Shown here one piece after another: positions 44,686 to 54,667 of a DNA stretch of 64,000 bases (the first letter of the stretch is position 1; every line of letters starts with the position of its first letter). Source of the stretch: Datura wrightii. Taxonomy: Eukaryota; Streptophyta; Magnoliopsida; Solanales; Solanaceae. The stretch spans positions 8,246,001 through 8,310,000 of the forward strand of contig JASDFA010000002.1 in assembly GCA_035772735.1 (NCBI GenBank). The letters run 5' to 3'. The notes below the pieces were generated by a model. It did no database searches, was not told the DNA's origin, and was given only the letters and a program-made list of their open reading frames with translations. Position numbers and translations under genes: made by a program.

Positions 44686-45906
44686 ATGGCAAGCAGGCAA
44701 GATAAAGGTAAGGGTGCATCAACTTCAGGCACCGGGAGGAAAAGACTTAGACTGGGCACAGCAGTCCCAGCTGCACCAGCAGTTCCACGTGGCCAGCGCC
44801 GCCAATAAGGAACGAGATGGGTGACTGATGAGGGGAAGAAGTGGTATGCTAAACACAAAGAGAACAAATACTTCCCCGAGGAACATATAGCACGGGAACC
44901 ATTAGCACAGGAGTTCCCCCAAATAGTTCAAAGGATCGAGGCAGCTGGGCTCAGCTTCATATTTCAGGAGCCCAAGGAATGCAACCTACACTTGGTCTGG
45001 GAGTTCTATGCTAATTGGAACCCGGCAATCAGAAGCCACACCATCAAGATCAGACGGCAGATAGTCACTCTGGAACCCCAACAGCTAAATGCCATCAATG
45101 GAGCGCGGGACACAGACGCCCACGTTCTCCGCCAGCTGAATATTACCCCACCGTATTCCGATATCAGACGCACATTGTGTGGGGCTTGATCCATAGCTAG
45201 ATGAAGTAGACATAAAGAAAGGGGCTACCACCAGACTCTACCATATTCTCAAATGAACAGGGAAGCCTGAATCTGGCTGAAGATAGTCTGCTCGTGCCTA
45301 ATCCCAGGGGTACACATGACTGATGTGACCCGGGACCGTGTTTGCCTGGTGTACGCCCTGATGAAAGGGCTGGAGATTAATGTTGGGGCGGTCATCATAT
45401 CCGCCATGAAGAGATCCCAATTACACCAGGGCCACAGGTATGGGTTCGGTGTACTACTCACCACCTTTCTCCGGGGCCTCGACGTCGAGGAAGAGGCTTT
45501 GGATTATATCCCGCAGTTGGAGCGGCGGGCCTTGGATGTGGCCAAAACTAAGGCCCCCGACACCACCCACGGGCCAGTGCTGACACTTGGCGAGCGACAT
45601 GCTCATGATGACCAGTACATGGCGCGGATGTTTGGAATGCAAATGCTCCAACTCAGGATCGGTGGGAGACCAGCCATGGAGGAGGAGCTATGGCAGCTCG
45701 AGCTGGATTACCCGTTAGGTGAAAATGCCAGGGCTCTATGCCGAGTGGGGCCAGCCTTTGTAGAGCCCACTGACAATGACGTCCCCACGGACGAGGAGAC
45801 ACGTCGGGAGGACTCCGATGTGGAGTTCGATGATGACGACGGAGGCGACTCGGACATGGGAGATGAGGCAGTAGCACCTGATGAAGAAGTGGAATACTTT
45901 GACTGA
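44686..45906 (+). pseudogene. Putative plant transposon protein (Transposase_32-type domain)
   Basis: About 406 codons. The N-terminus MASRQDKGKGASTSGTGRKR is basic and low complexity. The domain follows: WVTDEGKKWYAKHKENKYFP, LVWEFYANWNPAIRSHTIKI, LNITPPYSDIRRTLCGA, and after a damaged stretch TDVTRDRVCLVYALMKGLEI, NVGAVIISAMKRS. This matches the 'putative plant transposon protein' family (PF20167, as I recall), which has no known enzyme activity. The C-terminus is very acidic (EDSDVEFDDDDGGDSDMGD). Stops at 44806 and 45187; between 45187 and 45270 a conserved DEVDIKKGATTRLYHILK lies in another frame, so two compensating shifts exist. The frame is otherwise open, suggesting recent decay. Usually found as an extra ORF of Tat/Athila-type elements. 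Confidence 0.8.
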
Positions 45907-47808
45907 TCAGGGAGTTCCACCACCCAATTTTGTGATTTTTAATTTTTGTGAACACTGGGGACAGTGTTCGATTTAAGTGTGGGGTGGGGAGTAGTTAGAT
46001 GCTGGGCTGGGCTGGTTTGCTTGTATGCTTTCCTCTATATTTTTGTATGTATGCTTCCCTGTGTTTGTGAATTGCAAACTGTTCTGTATTTGTAATTATT
46101 TGTGAAATTGATGTGTGTTGTGGAATGTTGATGTTGCCAGCTAAGTCCGTAAAATTTTTGTAAATATTTTTGCTTATCGAAATGATCGATAATTTTAAAA
46201 TTTTAAAATTTTGCAAAAATATTTTGTTCATATTTAAAATATTGTGTAAATAATTTTTCATCGAAATGATCGATGTTTTGCAAAATTTTTCAATTTTTAT
46301 TTTTTTTGGGTTTCTCGACGTTTGTTTTCGGTTCTTTTACCCAGAATGGTCCCATTGAACCGACGTCATAGTTAGTGAATGTTCCCTATGATGGATGGAT
46401 GACGACCGTCTTAAGGGAAATGTAGTCGGTAGGAGTAGTTATTTTAATTTATTTTCAACTTTTTTTTCTTTGGTGGATTGCATCACGGAATCTGTAGTTA
46501 CTATATGGTTGTGAAATTTTAGTTGTGTGTTGTACCTGATATTCAAAATGCAAAAGTGATTAGTATGAAAGCATGCAATTTTGTAAATATGTTGAGATAC
46601 CTAGGGTGTAGAGTTCGATTCGGTGTGATTGAGGCTTAATGTTTGAATTCATGTAATTAGCTGATTGAAGAGTCTGTGAATGCATCTTGAATCGAGCATG
46701 TGCATAAAGTGTGAAGTGAGGTATTATTATTCCATGCTATTGTGAAGTGTCTAGAACTTGCCTGGTGTGCGTACAAAACGAAATGAAGGAGGTGTAATGT
46801 AGGAAAGGATGTAGGCATTTCTTTGTTTTAACCGAGAGTTTCTATTTTTTTCTTGTCATACTTCTCCTTTATATGATTGTATACCCTAGTCAGCCCGTTG
46901 AGCCTTTAGACTATTATTTCTTTCTTTTGTCCCAAAAGTACAAACTGAGCATAATTCTTTCTTTTCATTAGCCGTAAAGTCTATACAAAACTCTTAAGCG
47001 CTTAAGAAGAGAAAATAATTTTCCCAAAGTGTCAAAGAGTGAGAATGGTGAAAAGAAAAAGAAGAGCAGAGAGAGGGAAGAAAAGAAAAGGTTGAAGGTG
47101 CACTTGCTATAAATAAATGCTAATGAAGGTGCATGAAAAACCTTTGTTTTCGTGTCAAGTGTGCTTGATGAAATGGGCCATACTAAAGTAAATCATCAAG
47201 AATGGGATGATGAAAAAAAAGAAAAGAGAGAAACAATGTCCATGAGTTGATGGGAAAGTGTTGAAAAGGCGCTTAAGGATGCTAGTGGCTATTATTGGCT
47301 AATCCAATATATACTAGTTCCATATCTTCCATTACAACCCATTAAAGTCCTACGTGATCTTACATTGCATTTCTTTATATTAGTGGAGTAATACACTAAG
47401 GGCAAGCTTATGGGTCATGACATGATGCATGTGAATTCTTTTGGGAGAGAGAGTGAAATTATTTTTACATGCCCCTACTTGAATGTTTGTGTGTCACATG
47501 AGCAAAAAGGGGAAGATTCTCTTGAGTTGCGAGGGCACATGCTTGATGAAAGATTGATTTTCATGTCGGATATCTTGATTAGCTGATTTGCATGAGTTTG
47601 CCGATATCGAGAGTCGATTCTTAAAGTCTAGGAAGTCTCAATGTATTGAAGGTCCTTGCATTGTTAAGACCATGCATGTTTTCTTGATGATTTGAAATAT
47701 TGAATGATCGGTATGACCGTAACTCAAATTGTCGCACCATAGTGGCGAAGGTTGCGATGTAAATTGCATGAATTGTATGTTTGTTGTTCGAGGACGAACA
47801 AGGATTTA
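45907..47808 (+). other. Long noncoding 3' region of the accessory-ORF element
   Basis: Starts with GAACACTGGGGACAGTGTTC, a perfect 20-bp palindrome-like stretch, and AAGTGTGGGGTGGGG. Holds two copies of hairpin ATCGAAATGATCGAT (46176-46190, 46260-46274), an A/G-rich tract (47000-47110) and the block CCATTACAACCCATTAAAGT plus CCTACGTGATCTTAC (47328-47362), also found in the reverse element at 5341-5440. No supported ORF. Confidence 0.6.
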
Positions 47809-47821
47809 AGTGTGGGGTAAG
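47809..47821 (+). other. Polypurine tract of the accessory-ORF element
   Basis: AGTGTGGGGTAAG directly before TGATCTTGGGC. Confidence 0.7.
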
Positions 47822-48064
47822 TGATCTTGGGCAGATTTATATGCCCAAGTGATACTCAAACGTATCATTTTCACCTTGTTTATCTAGCAATGTGTATACA
47901 TTTTCATGTAATTGGTAATAAAATGTGAATTTATACTAATCAACATGATTAGCATCGTTTTGTAGGTAAAATGTGATTTCGAAGAGCTAAAATGCATGTT
48001 GGAGGATATCGGAGTTGGACTTGGATGCGAGCAAGGGAAAAAGCATTGGACTGCACCAATTAAA

Positions 48065-48300
48065 GGGGCTCCGCGATGGAGCCGTGTCACGCTACCATCG
48101 CGGAGGCATTCTGCCTGGAGGGTGAAAAAATGCATCAATTTTAGTGGAGGCTCGCGACAGCTCCGTGGCACGGTAGCAAGCCTCCGCGTTGCACGCCGTG
48201 CCACGTTGATGCTTTATTCCCGGACCCCCAATTTCTAGTGAGGGTCCGCGTCCACGCCGTGTCACGGAGGCAGTGCTCCGCGATGCACTCCGTGACACGT
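48065..48300 (+). repeat. U3 word array, three about 90-bp units
   Basis: Units hold CTCCGCGATGGAGCCGTGTC, CTCGCGACAGCTCCGTGGCA, CCTCCGCGTTGCACGCCGTG, and GCGATGCACTCCGTGACACG. Each unit is rich in self-complementary CTCCG...CGGAG arms. Confidence 0.75.
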
Positions 48301-48331
48301 TGCTTGTTATTCCGGGAAAAATTCCCACTAG

Positions 48332-48340
48332 TATAAATAG
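48332..48340 (+). promoter_or_regulatory. LTR TATA box
   Basis: TATAAATAG, 510 bp into the LTR, 30 bp after the word array; equivalent to 1136-1144. Confidence 0.65.
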
Positions 48341-49251
48341 AACACTTAAATGTATTTTTTCATAATTCAGACTTGGTGGAGCAAGGACGTGGGTTACAGG
48401 CAGTTGAGGGACGAAAAGTTCAGGGTTTTTTCTCTCTTTCTTTCTTCTTTAACTCAATTGTTTGTATGATTAACACTTGTTTTAGGATGATTAATCCACA
48501 AATGAGTGGCTAATTCCCTTCCTTGCTGAGGTTATGAACACTTGTGATGAATTTTGATTATTGAATTATATGGTTTTTCATCTTCTTCTTCCATGTTGTT
48601 CTATTAATTCTTGTTTCTACTACATTAGTGCGTGGCCGACATTAATGTACATTTAAAAAGTCCGATTTCACTCGAGAGAGCACGAAATTGGAAAGTTGTG
48701 AATTAATAGGATATTGTTCTTTACTTGATTTGGGAAAATTGAGTTTTGATGTGCTTTCCTGATAGAAATATACTTGAAAGCCGTATTAGTCAATTTAGGA
48801 ACCGAAATTGTATTGGTAGGTCATGAATTGCATTTGATCACAGAAATGTATACGGATGGTTTATGATTCTTAAGTGAGATTAAATACGAGAGTTTTAATC
48901 TCTTGGCTAATGTTCTTGGCTAGCAACTGGAAGAAAAGATTAACCAATGTATGATTATAATCAGTTTCATTACATGTTCTTAACCTCGGCATGCTCATAT
49001 CCATAGTTTAAATTCAAAGCAGATAATTGTTAGTAGTTATAGTATAGAAATTATAAAACAAATTATTCAAATTTTGGTTACGTTGTTGTCAGCATATTTA
49101 GAAGTGAGATAGAATATAGTATACTTAAGCAAATTTCACTTATCCAGAGTCTCCGTGGATCGATACTTGGCTTACTAAAGCCACTTACTACTTGTTTGAC
49201 CACGTGCACTTGCGTGTCGGTTTTTAAGCCCTACAAACGCACCGAACAACA

Positions 49252-49918
49252 TTGCATCTCTATATCATTATGGTTACTACTTTTGTGCATCATTGAACTT
49301 ATAATAATGCATGTCCTTATAATATGATTATGTTTATATGAATATGTGGATTTCATACCAGGTTGTTGTATCTCATTTTGGTTATGTTACTAATCCTGTG
49401 ATTTATAGTACTCCCTGCATGTATACTTATACTTATGAGCTACTTATTTACGTTCCTGTATACTTAGTACATTCCAAGTACTGACCGCATACCTCTTGTG
49501 CTATATCATTTTATGATGCAGATTTAGGTCTCCAGATCCAGCCGCGTGACTAGATACGCTTTCCTCTCTTACAGCTGCTAGCGGTGAGCTCTCATCTTCC
49601 GAGGATGTGTCTTATATTCTTATTTAATTATGTTTCAGTTTTCATACCTTTGGAGTTAGCTGGGGGATTTTCCCAGCAACTCATCAGTTAGTAGAAGGCT
49701 TTCAGACTTGTTTAGACAGATTTATGCGTTGTATTTAAGTGTTGATAAGATTTCTATATTATGGGTTATATTAGATTTTGTTATCAGTTCCGCTTATCCT
49801 TATTGTTAGTTGTCTTTTATGTTAAGTGTATGCTATGATTATACCATGGGTCACCTTTGAGCCTCTCGGGGTTCCTTATCCTGTGTCTACGATGCGGGTC
49901 TACTCTCGGGTCGTGACA
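49252..49918 (+). repeat. Tekay LTR, 3' third (probably of element D)
   Basis: Landmarks CTTAGTACATTCCAAGTACT, TGTGCTATATCATTTTATGA, TTAGCTGGGGGATTTT and end CGGGTCGTGACA at 49918. The missing front fits the D LTR that breaks at 16769; together they give about 2250 bp. The next bases belong to a reverse gag (element E), so this LTR end is an insertion boundary with ACCCA as presumed target copy. Confidence 0.7.
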
Positions 49919-50219
49919 ACCCAAGTTCCCACAAGGCCGCTCAGAAGGTTGAGAACCATAGCTAGTATCTCAGAGGATGCTGGCACGGTAGGAGCTTCTC
50001 CCTATATTGGGACCTCTACCTCAACAGCCATCCGCTCCTACACTACTGGTGGCACGGGAGATGCAGACCTCTATCTGACTAGAGCAGGAGCAGGAGCCCC
50101 TTTTGTAGCAGTTGCGGGTCTCCATCCACGACCACTGCCCTTTCCTCTACCACGAACTGTGGCTGCCATTGCTTGCTCGGGTGTTGCATCTCTGTTGCCA
50201 TTGGCGCTTGTTCTCACCA
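49919..50219 (-). pseudogene. Element E gag N-terminus
   Basis: The minus-strand ATG at 50219-50217 opens MVRTSANGNRDATPEQAMAA, then RGRGKGSGRGWRPA, an Arg/Gly-rich start usual for Solanaceae Ty3/gypsy Gag. A stop near 50072, then RSASPVPPVV and PTVPASSEILAMVLNLLSGL. Truncated at 49919 by the end of a Tekay LTR; the rest of the element is absent. Confidence 0.7.
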
Positions 50220-50423
50220 TCTGGGAATAAAGAAGAACAAGTTGTTAGATACCAATTTATATCACCAGATACAAATTGGAATCAAGTAATCGCACAAGAG
50301 GAAAGAATAAAGGAGTTTCACTAAAGACCTACAACCTCTCGAAGATAAGTTAAGCACGTCTCTGCACCGATCCGCGATACTTAACCAGACCCATCTTAGT
50401 GAAATGAGATCAACAAAACTAGA

Positions 50424-50435
50424 GGTCTGATACCA
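50424..50435 (-). other. Primer binding site of element E
   Basis: Minus-strand TGGTATCAGACC, four bases after the LTR end, complementary to the 3' end of initiator Met tRNA apart from one or two bases (canonical TGGTATCAGAGC). Primes minus-strand DNA synthesis. Confidence 0.75.
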
Positions 50436-50439
50436 ATAT

Positions 50440-52828
50440 TGTCATGAACTTATGGACGTGATTGGCATCCACACTAATCCTCCCGGTGGACGAACCAACG
50501 ATTCCTAAATGTTACCCCATAATTGATCATTCATAAGAAAAGTTTAACTAAAATAAAACGAACTAAATTTATTATCTAGAGAAACCAATTTCTACAAACT
50601 TTAATACAAAACCCAAGACCTGATTGTCATTGCACTAGAAGTCTCCTTACGACTTTAAGAAATGCTAAGTTAAAAACATAAAATAAAAATCTAATGTCTG
50701 GAAAAAGAAAGACATCCTAGACGGGAGAGTGGTATTTCCTCCTTAGTCAGCTCACCTCTCAAACTCCGCTACTTCTTTATAGGTGAGGATGTGATGAACT
50801 TCCTGGATCAAGTTCAGCACTCAGAAAAGAAGTGCAGGCGTAGGGTCACTACAAAATATAGTAATAGTAGGAATTATCGGCCGACCCTAAATAATAACAA
50901 ATATATACAGTAATAATAATACAAGACCAGTGTTCAACACAAAAAGAACATACAGAAAGGTTTCAGAAACAATAGCTCTACTCAGGGAAAAGCTAACTTG
51001 CTCACTGGATTGGGTCGTTCACTACAGCGACCACTTGACCGCTACAGCAGTCTCGCCGCAACAGAAAGGGTTTGCTGCAGCAGTACTACCTTAGGTAGTA
51101 ACTCGACTATGCTGCACTTTCTCAGTTCTTTAGCTTATTAGTTTCATCATTCACATATTCCACCAACATCTCTCAGATAAGCACACTTACAGACAACAAT
51201 TAACATCACTAAGTATCACTCACGAGTTCAATAGGAATTACAGCAAAATCCACTCATCAAGTTCTTACACTGTGACAAGTCACACTTAAACAAAAGACAT
51301 GTTTTTTCATTATTCAAAATCACATAACATAACCGTAATTGACACAATCTCTTAGCACATTTTTCATAAACTTTGTTTGCATAGAATAACAAAACAACAT
51401 AATGAAACATACATAACACATAAACCAAAGATGACATGATAGGTACACGCCTCCGCCATATCATCATAAAAACTCCACCACTCAATCAGTGTACACACAT
51501 GTAAGAGGGTTTTATTTCTACCCTTCCAGTCACGATTTACAGGGAACTCTAAAAATCTATGTACCATACCGGCGTGGTACCCACTCTTACTCATATGCTC
51601 GTCTGGATGCTCCCCTCAGACATGAGCCACTCAATAATAATATTTGCTCACCCGGATACTCCCCTCAGGCTCGAGCATCGCTTTTCAGAAAAGTAGTTAA
51701 TATATAAGTCATTCACATCCCTTAATCGCAACAATGTGCATTACATAATCGAGATCATATATACATATCAATTCATCAGAGTATACACTCCACTCCCTCA
51801 CTTTCTCAAATACATTACTCAATTCACATGATAGATTCATAAAGCAAAGTTCATTACACATTTTCACATGATCTCAACAACAGATTATATTCACCTCATA
51901 TCAATATGATAATGCCCATTTATTCACATAAAACGCTCATAAGAAGAAATGTCCGAAAACCAATCAAATACAGTCATTACATAAGCATATAAGCCATTAC
52001 ACATGGTCTCACCCTCTAACCATAACCTACCTTAATTTCGTACACAAAGAATCAATTAATCCACCAAAGCCTTGCCCTTTATCACAGTTCAGAATGCTCG
52101 TAATCTATCATAAAAAAATAGTAATTTATTACAAACTCTTCGAATTAAGGGTTTTAGAAGATCAAACCCTCCCCTTCCAGACACTTTTTAAAGTGAAGCC
52201 AATTCTACTTAGTTCTAGGCCCCAATTTTTGCACAATCCTTGTTCTCAACAATAATCCTAGGGGAGTGATCAATATTCCTAATTATCAAGTCTAACCACA
52301 CCATAATTTTCCAATAATTTAGCCCTAGTCTAACTATCTAGGGTCTTCTCCCTCAAAATGTTCCACCATTAAAGGTCTATAAGGATTTTAGGATCAACAT
52401 TACATGTAGATATAAACAATCGAAAAATCTTACCTTGGTGAAGAGTTCACTACTCTAAAGGGTTTTCCCGTTCTCTAGACCTTCTGATCGTGATTTTGAG
52501 AATAATGGGGTAAACACCCATAATTCCCACTTAAAATCCACTTTTGGATTCCCATCATCCGCTTTAGTGGACCCGCTAAAGTGGCCATAGTGTCGTTGTA
52601 GTGGTTCCACTGATTACATCCCGAATTCGCCACGGATGGGCTCAGACCGTCACTACGATCTCGCTTAAGTGGGAATCCCTCCGCTGCAGCGGTCCCCCAA
52701 ACCAGCAACTACCAAAAATTTACCAGTTTCACACTTAGAAAAATTTCATAGCAATTTCTATTCCTTTCCTATCCTGTTCCAATGTTCTAGGTCCTTAACC
52801 ATCCTGTAACGATGTTCGAATCATTACA
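50440..52828 (-). repeat. 5' LTR of element E
   Basis: 2389 bp. The minus strand starts TGTAATGATTCGAACATCG, ends GTTCATGACA, then primer site and gag. Word arrays of the CCGCTACAGCGG type lie near its start (52555-52700) and again near 51005-51110. Right flank ATCTT; partner not found. Confidence 0.85.
52555..52700 (-). repeat. U3 word array of element E LTR
   Basis: Plus-strand words CCGCTTTAGTGGACCCGCTA, AAGTGGCCATAGTGTCG, CGTCACTACGATCTCGC and CCGCTGCAGCGGTCC, 130-270 bp into the LTR on its strand. A related patch with CACTACAGCGACC and CCGCTACAGCAG recurs at 51005-51110. Confidence 0.6.
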
Positions 52829-54369
52829 ATCTTCTTCATATTATTTAATAGATTTGAGGTTTCCAATCCTCATTGTTTTTCATAATGTTAAGTGCAATGT
52901 TTTTTTGCAGAAACATTATCCGCCATGATTTCTAATTGATTCAAAATTATCGCATCACTAGAGAACTTATTGAAAGTTCTTTATTCACTTAAGTACTGGG
53001 TTCACTGATTTCTTTAGGAATATCAATATTAATAAAATCTTAAATATCTTCATGATATTCTTTTATAGTGTCATTTTGATTATTTTTCCTGCTTTTTTCT
53101 AGAATTTTTATTCTTGAAATCCAATGGTCTACCATGCTTCACGCGTGTATGGAATTTAGAAGCTATGATGCTAGTAGATGGTCTTGTTGGAGCATCAATT
53201 CGGATAGGCACATTCTCTGCATATGACTTATATTTTCTTCAAATAAGTAAATGCATCTGACACTTGATTTGCTATTTTCTACAAGTGGATGATCTTTTGG
53301 ACTTCCTATTCACATATAGAGGAATGCAGATCAAAATGAAATAGTGATAAAATCTTCCATGCAATTTATCTTTTGAGTTCCTTTTCCTCCCCCCTAATTG
53401 CGAGAAATTTGTCTAATCAAATCGATATTCTGAAAATTGAGTAGTGAATAAATCTTCCATTAATGATTCAAGATATCAAATTATGAAAGGTGAATCAAAT
53501 CCAACATATATTCCCAACCTTCTTGGTTCTACTGGCACGTATACAACACATCTAAATTCATAGATGAGAAATATTTGGTTCATTACCAATAACTAATTGT
53601 GATGGAGAGTATTTATTATAATGATTCATTTGAACAAGTGATGTTTCATATAACATAGCATGACCTGAAATGGCAGAGACAATTTTATTTTCATAAGTAA
53701 CGATCTTGCTATCAATTGCAAGCGCTTAATAAATGACTCAATTAGCCCATTTTGAGTATGAAAATAAGCAAAATGATGTTCAACTTTTATCACAACTAAT
53801 AAATAACAATCTTCAAAAGCTTGGAATATAAATTCTCCAGCACTATCGAGGTGAATAGCCTTAATGCGATAAGTTGAAAATTGCACTCTTAGTCATATTA
53901 TTTGTGCCAATAACATCACAAACGCCAGGTTGCGATATGATAGGAGGAACACATGAGACCATCTTGAAGATGCATATACTAGGACCATAAACTATCTAAA
54001 CAACCCACTAGATGAGTGAATAGACCCATATATATCCCTATTTATATGCTCTAAAAATTTGAAATTCAATGAAACCTTCATTGATGATGGCCTAGTAATC
54101 AACTTGCTTTGACAATAAGCAACACATGAAAAATCATCACTTGTAAGAATCTTTAGGACCTTTAATGGATGTCCATTCGAATTTTTAACGATTCATCTCA
54201 TCATTATTGATCCAGGATGACCTATTCAGTCATACAAAAGTACAAAAGTATTTAGATAAATGAACTTTTGGTTTATGATAGAATGTTTGTCAATTAAACT
54301 TATTTCTGCATAATACAGGCTAGAAGATAGAGTCGGCAATTTTTTAAAAATATATTTCTGGCCTGAGAC
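52829..54369 (-). pseudogene. Ty1/copia pol fragment: pre-integrase, integrase core, linker
   Basis: In minus-strand order: IGHPGSIMMRXIVKNSNGHP (GAG pre-integrase, near 54190), SCVAYCQSKLITRPS (zinc ligands partly lost), then ILAIHLDS-like AIHLDSAGEFIFQAFEDCYL (second catalytic Asp, near 53850), HTQNGLIESFIKRLQLIARS (catalytic Glu) and IGNEPNISHL. Linker blocks such as CEXEVQKIIHLXKIANQVSD follow to about 53230. Open only at 53626-53886; stops and shifts elsewhere. RT is missing, cut by the LTR of E at 52829; the upstream part is cut by element F at 54370. Confidence 0.8.
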
Positions 54370-54590
54370 TGTTACACCTTGTAAGTTGTCATTGATTAGC
54401 TAACATGTGCATGTGCTCATGGTGAGTTGTTAGAGCATGGCACGTGCGAGAGAAGGCCTGAAGCGGAAACACACAAGTGCATCATCAAGCTAGTGGGAGG
54501 TCGAACCCTGAGGCAGGGGCACGCCCAGTGCTGTGTAACGCCCCTCCTTTGGTGCAAGGAGAGGCGCGCCGCACACCCTTCCCACCGCCT

Positions 54591-54592
<2 letters not shown>

Positions 54593-54656
<64 letters not shown>

Positions 54657-54667
54657 ATATATATATG
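54593..54667. repeat. (AT)n microsatellite, about 75 bp
   Basis: Alternating AT with one GTATGT interruption. The paired 3' LTR has only about 33 bp at the same place (61433-61465). Confidence 0.95.

Larger units (their letters stand above)
43448..49251 (+). mobile_element. Non-autonomous element with plant-transposon-protein ORF, 5'-truncated
   Basis: Contains a U3-like word array, TATA box, leader, probable intron, one ORF, a 1.9-kb noncoding 3' region, polypurine tract and 3' LTR (47822-49251). No protease, RT or integrase. No copy of the LTR start TGATCTTGGGC occurs at the left end, so either the 5' LTR is lost or 43448 onward derives from further inside the element. It lies between the CRM-type gag and the rest of Tekay LTR D. 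Confidence 0.7.
47822..49251 (+). repeat. 3' LTR of the accessory-ORF element
   Basis: About 1430 bp. Starts TGATCTTGGGCAG as the solo LTR at 646 does, and shares ATGCCCAAGTGATAC-like and AACATGATTAG blocks. A three-unit U3 word array (48065-48300) precedes the TATA box (48332). The end is placed at CACCGAACAACA (49248-49251), uncertain by a few bases; the sequence then switches to Tekay LTR. Confidence 0.8.

Noticed and set aside
44686..45906. A DNA transposase gene
   Set aside because: Despite the family name there is no transposase catalytic signature, and the context (polypurine tract, LTR) is that of a retroelement.
45249..45955. Minus-strand ORFs opposite the accessory ORF
   Set aside because: Antisense of a well-supported coding frame with biased composition.
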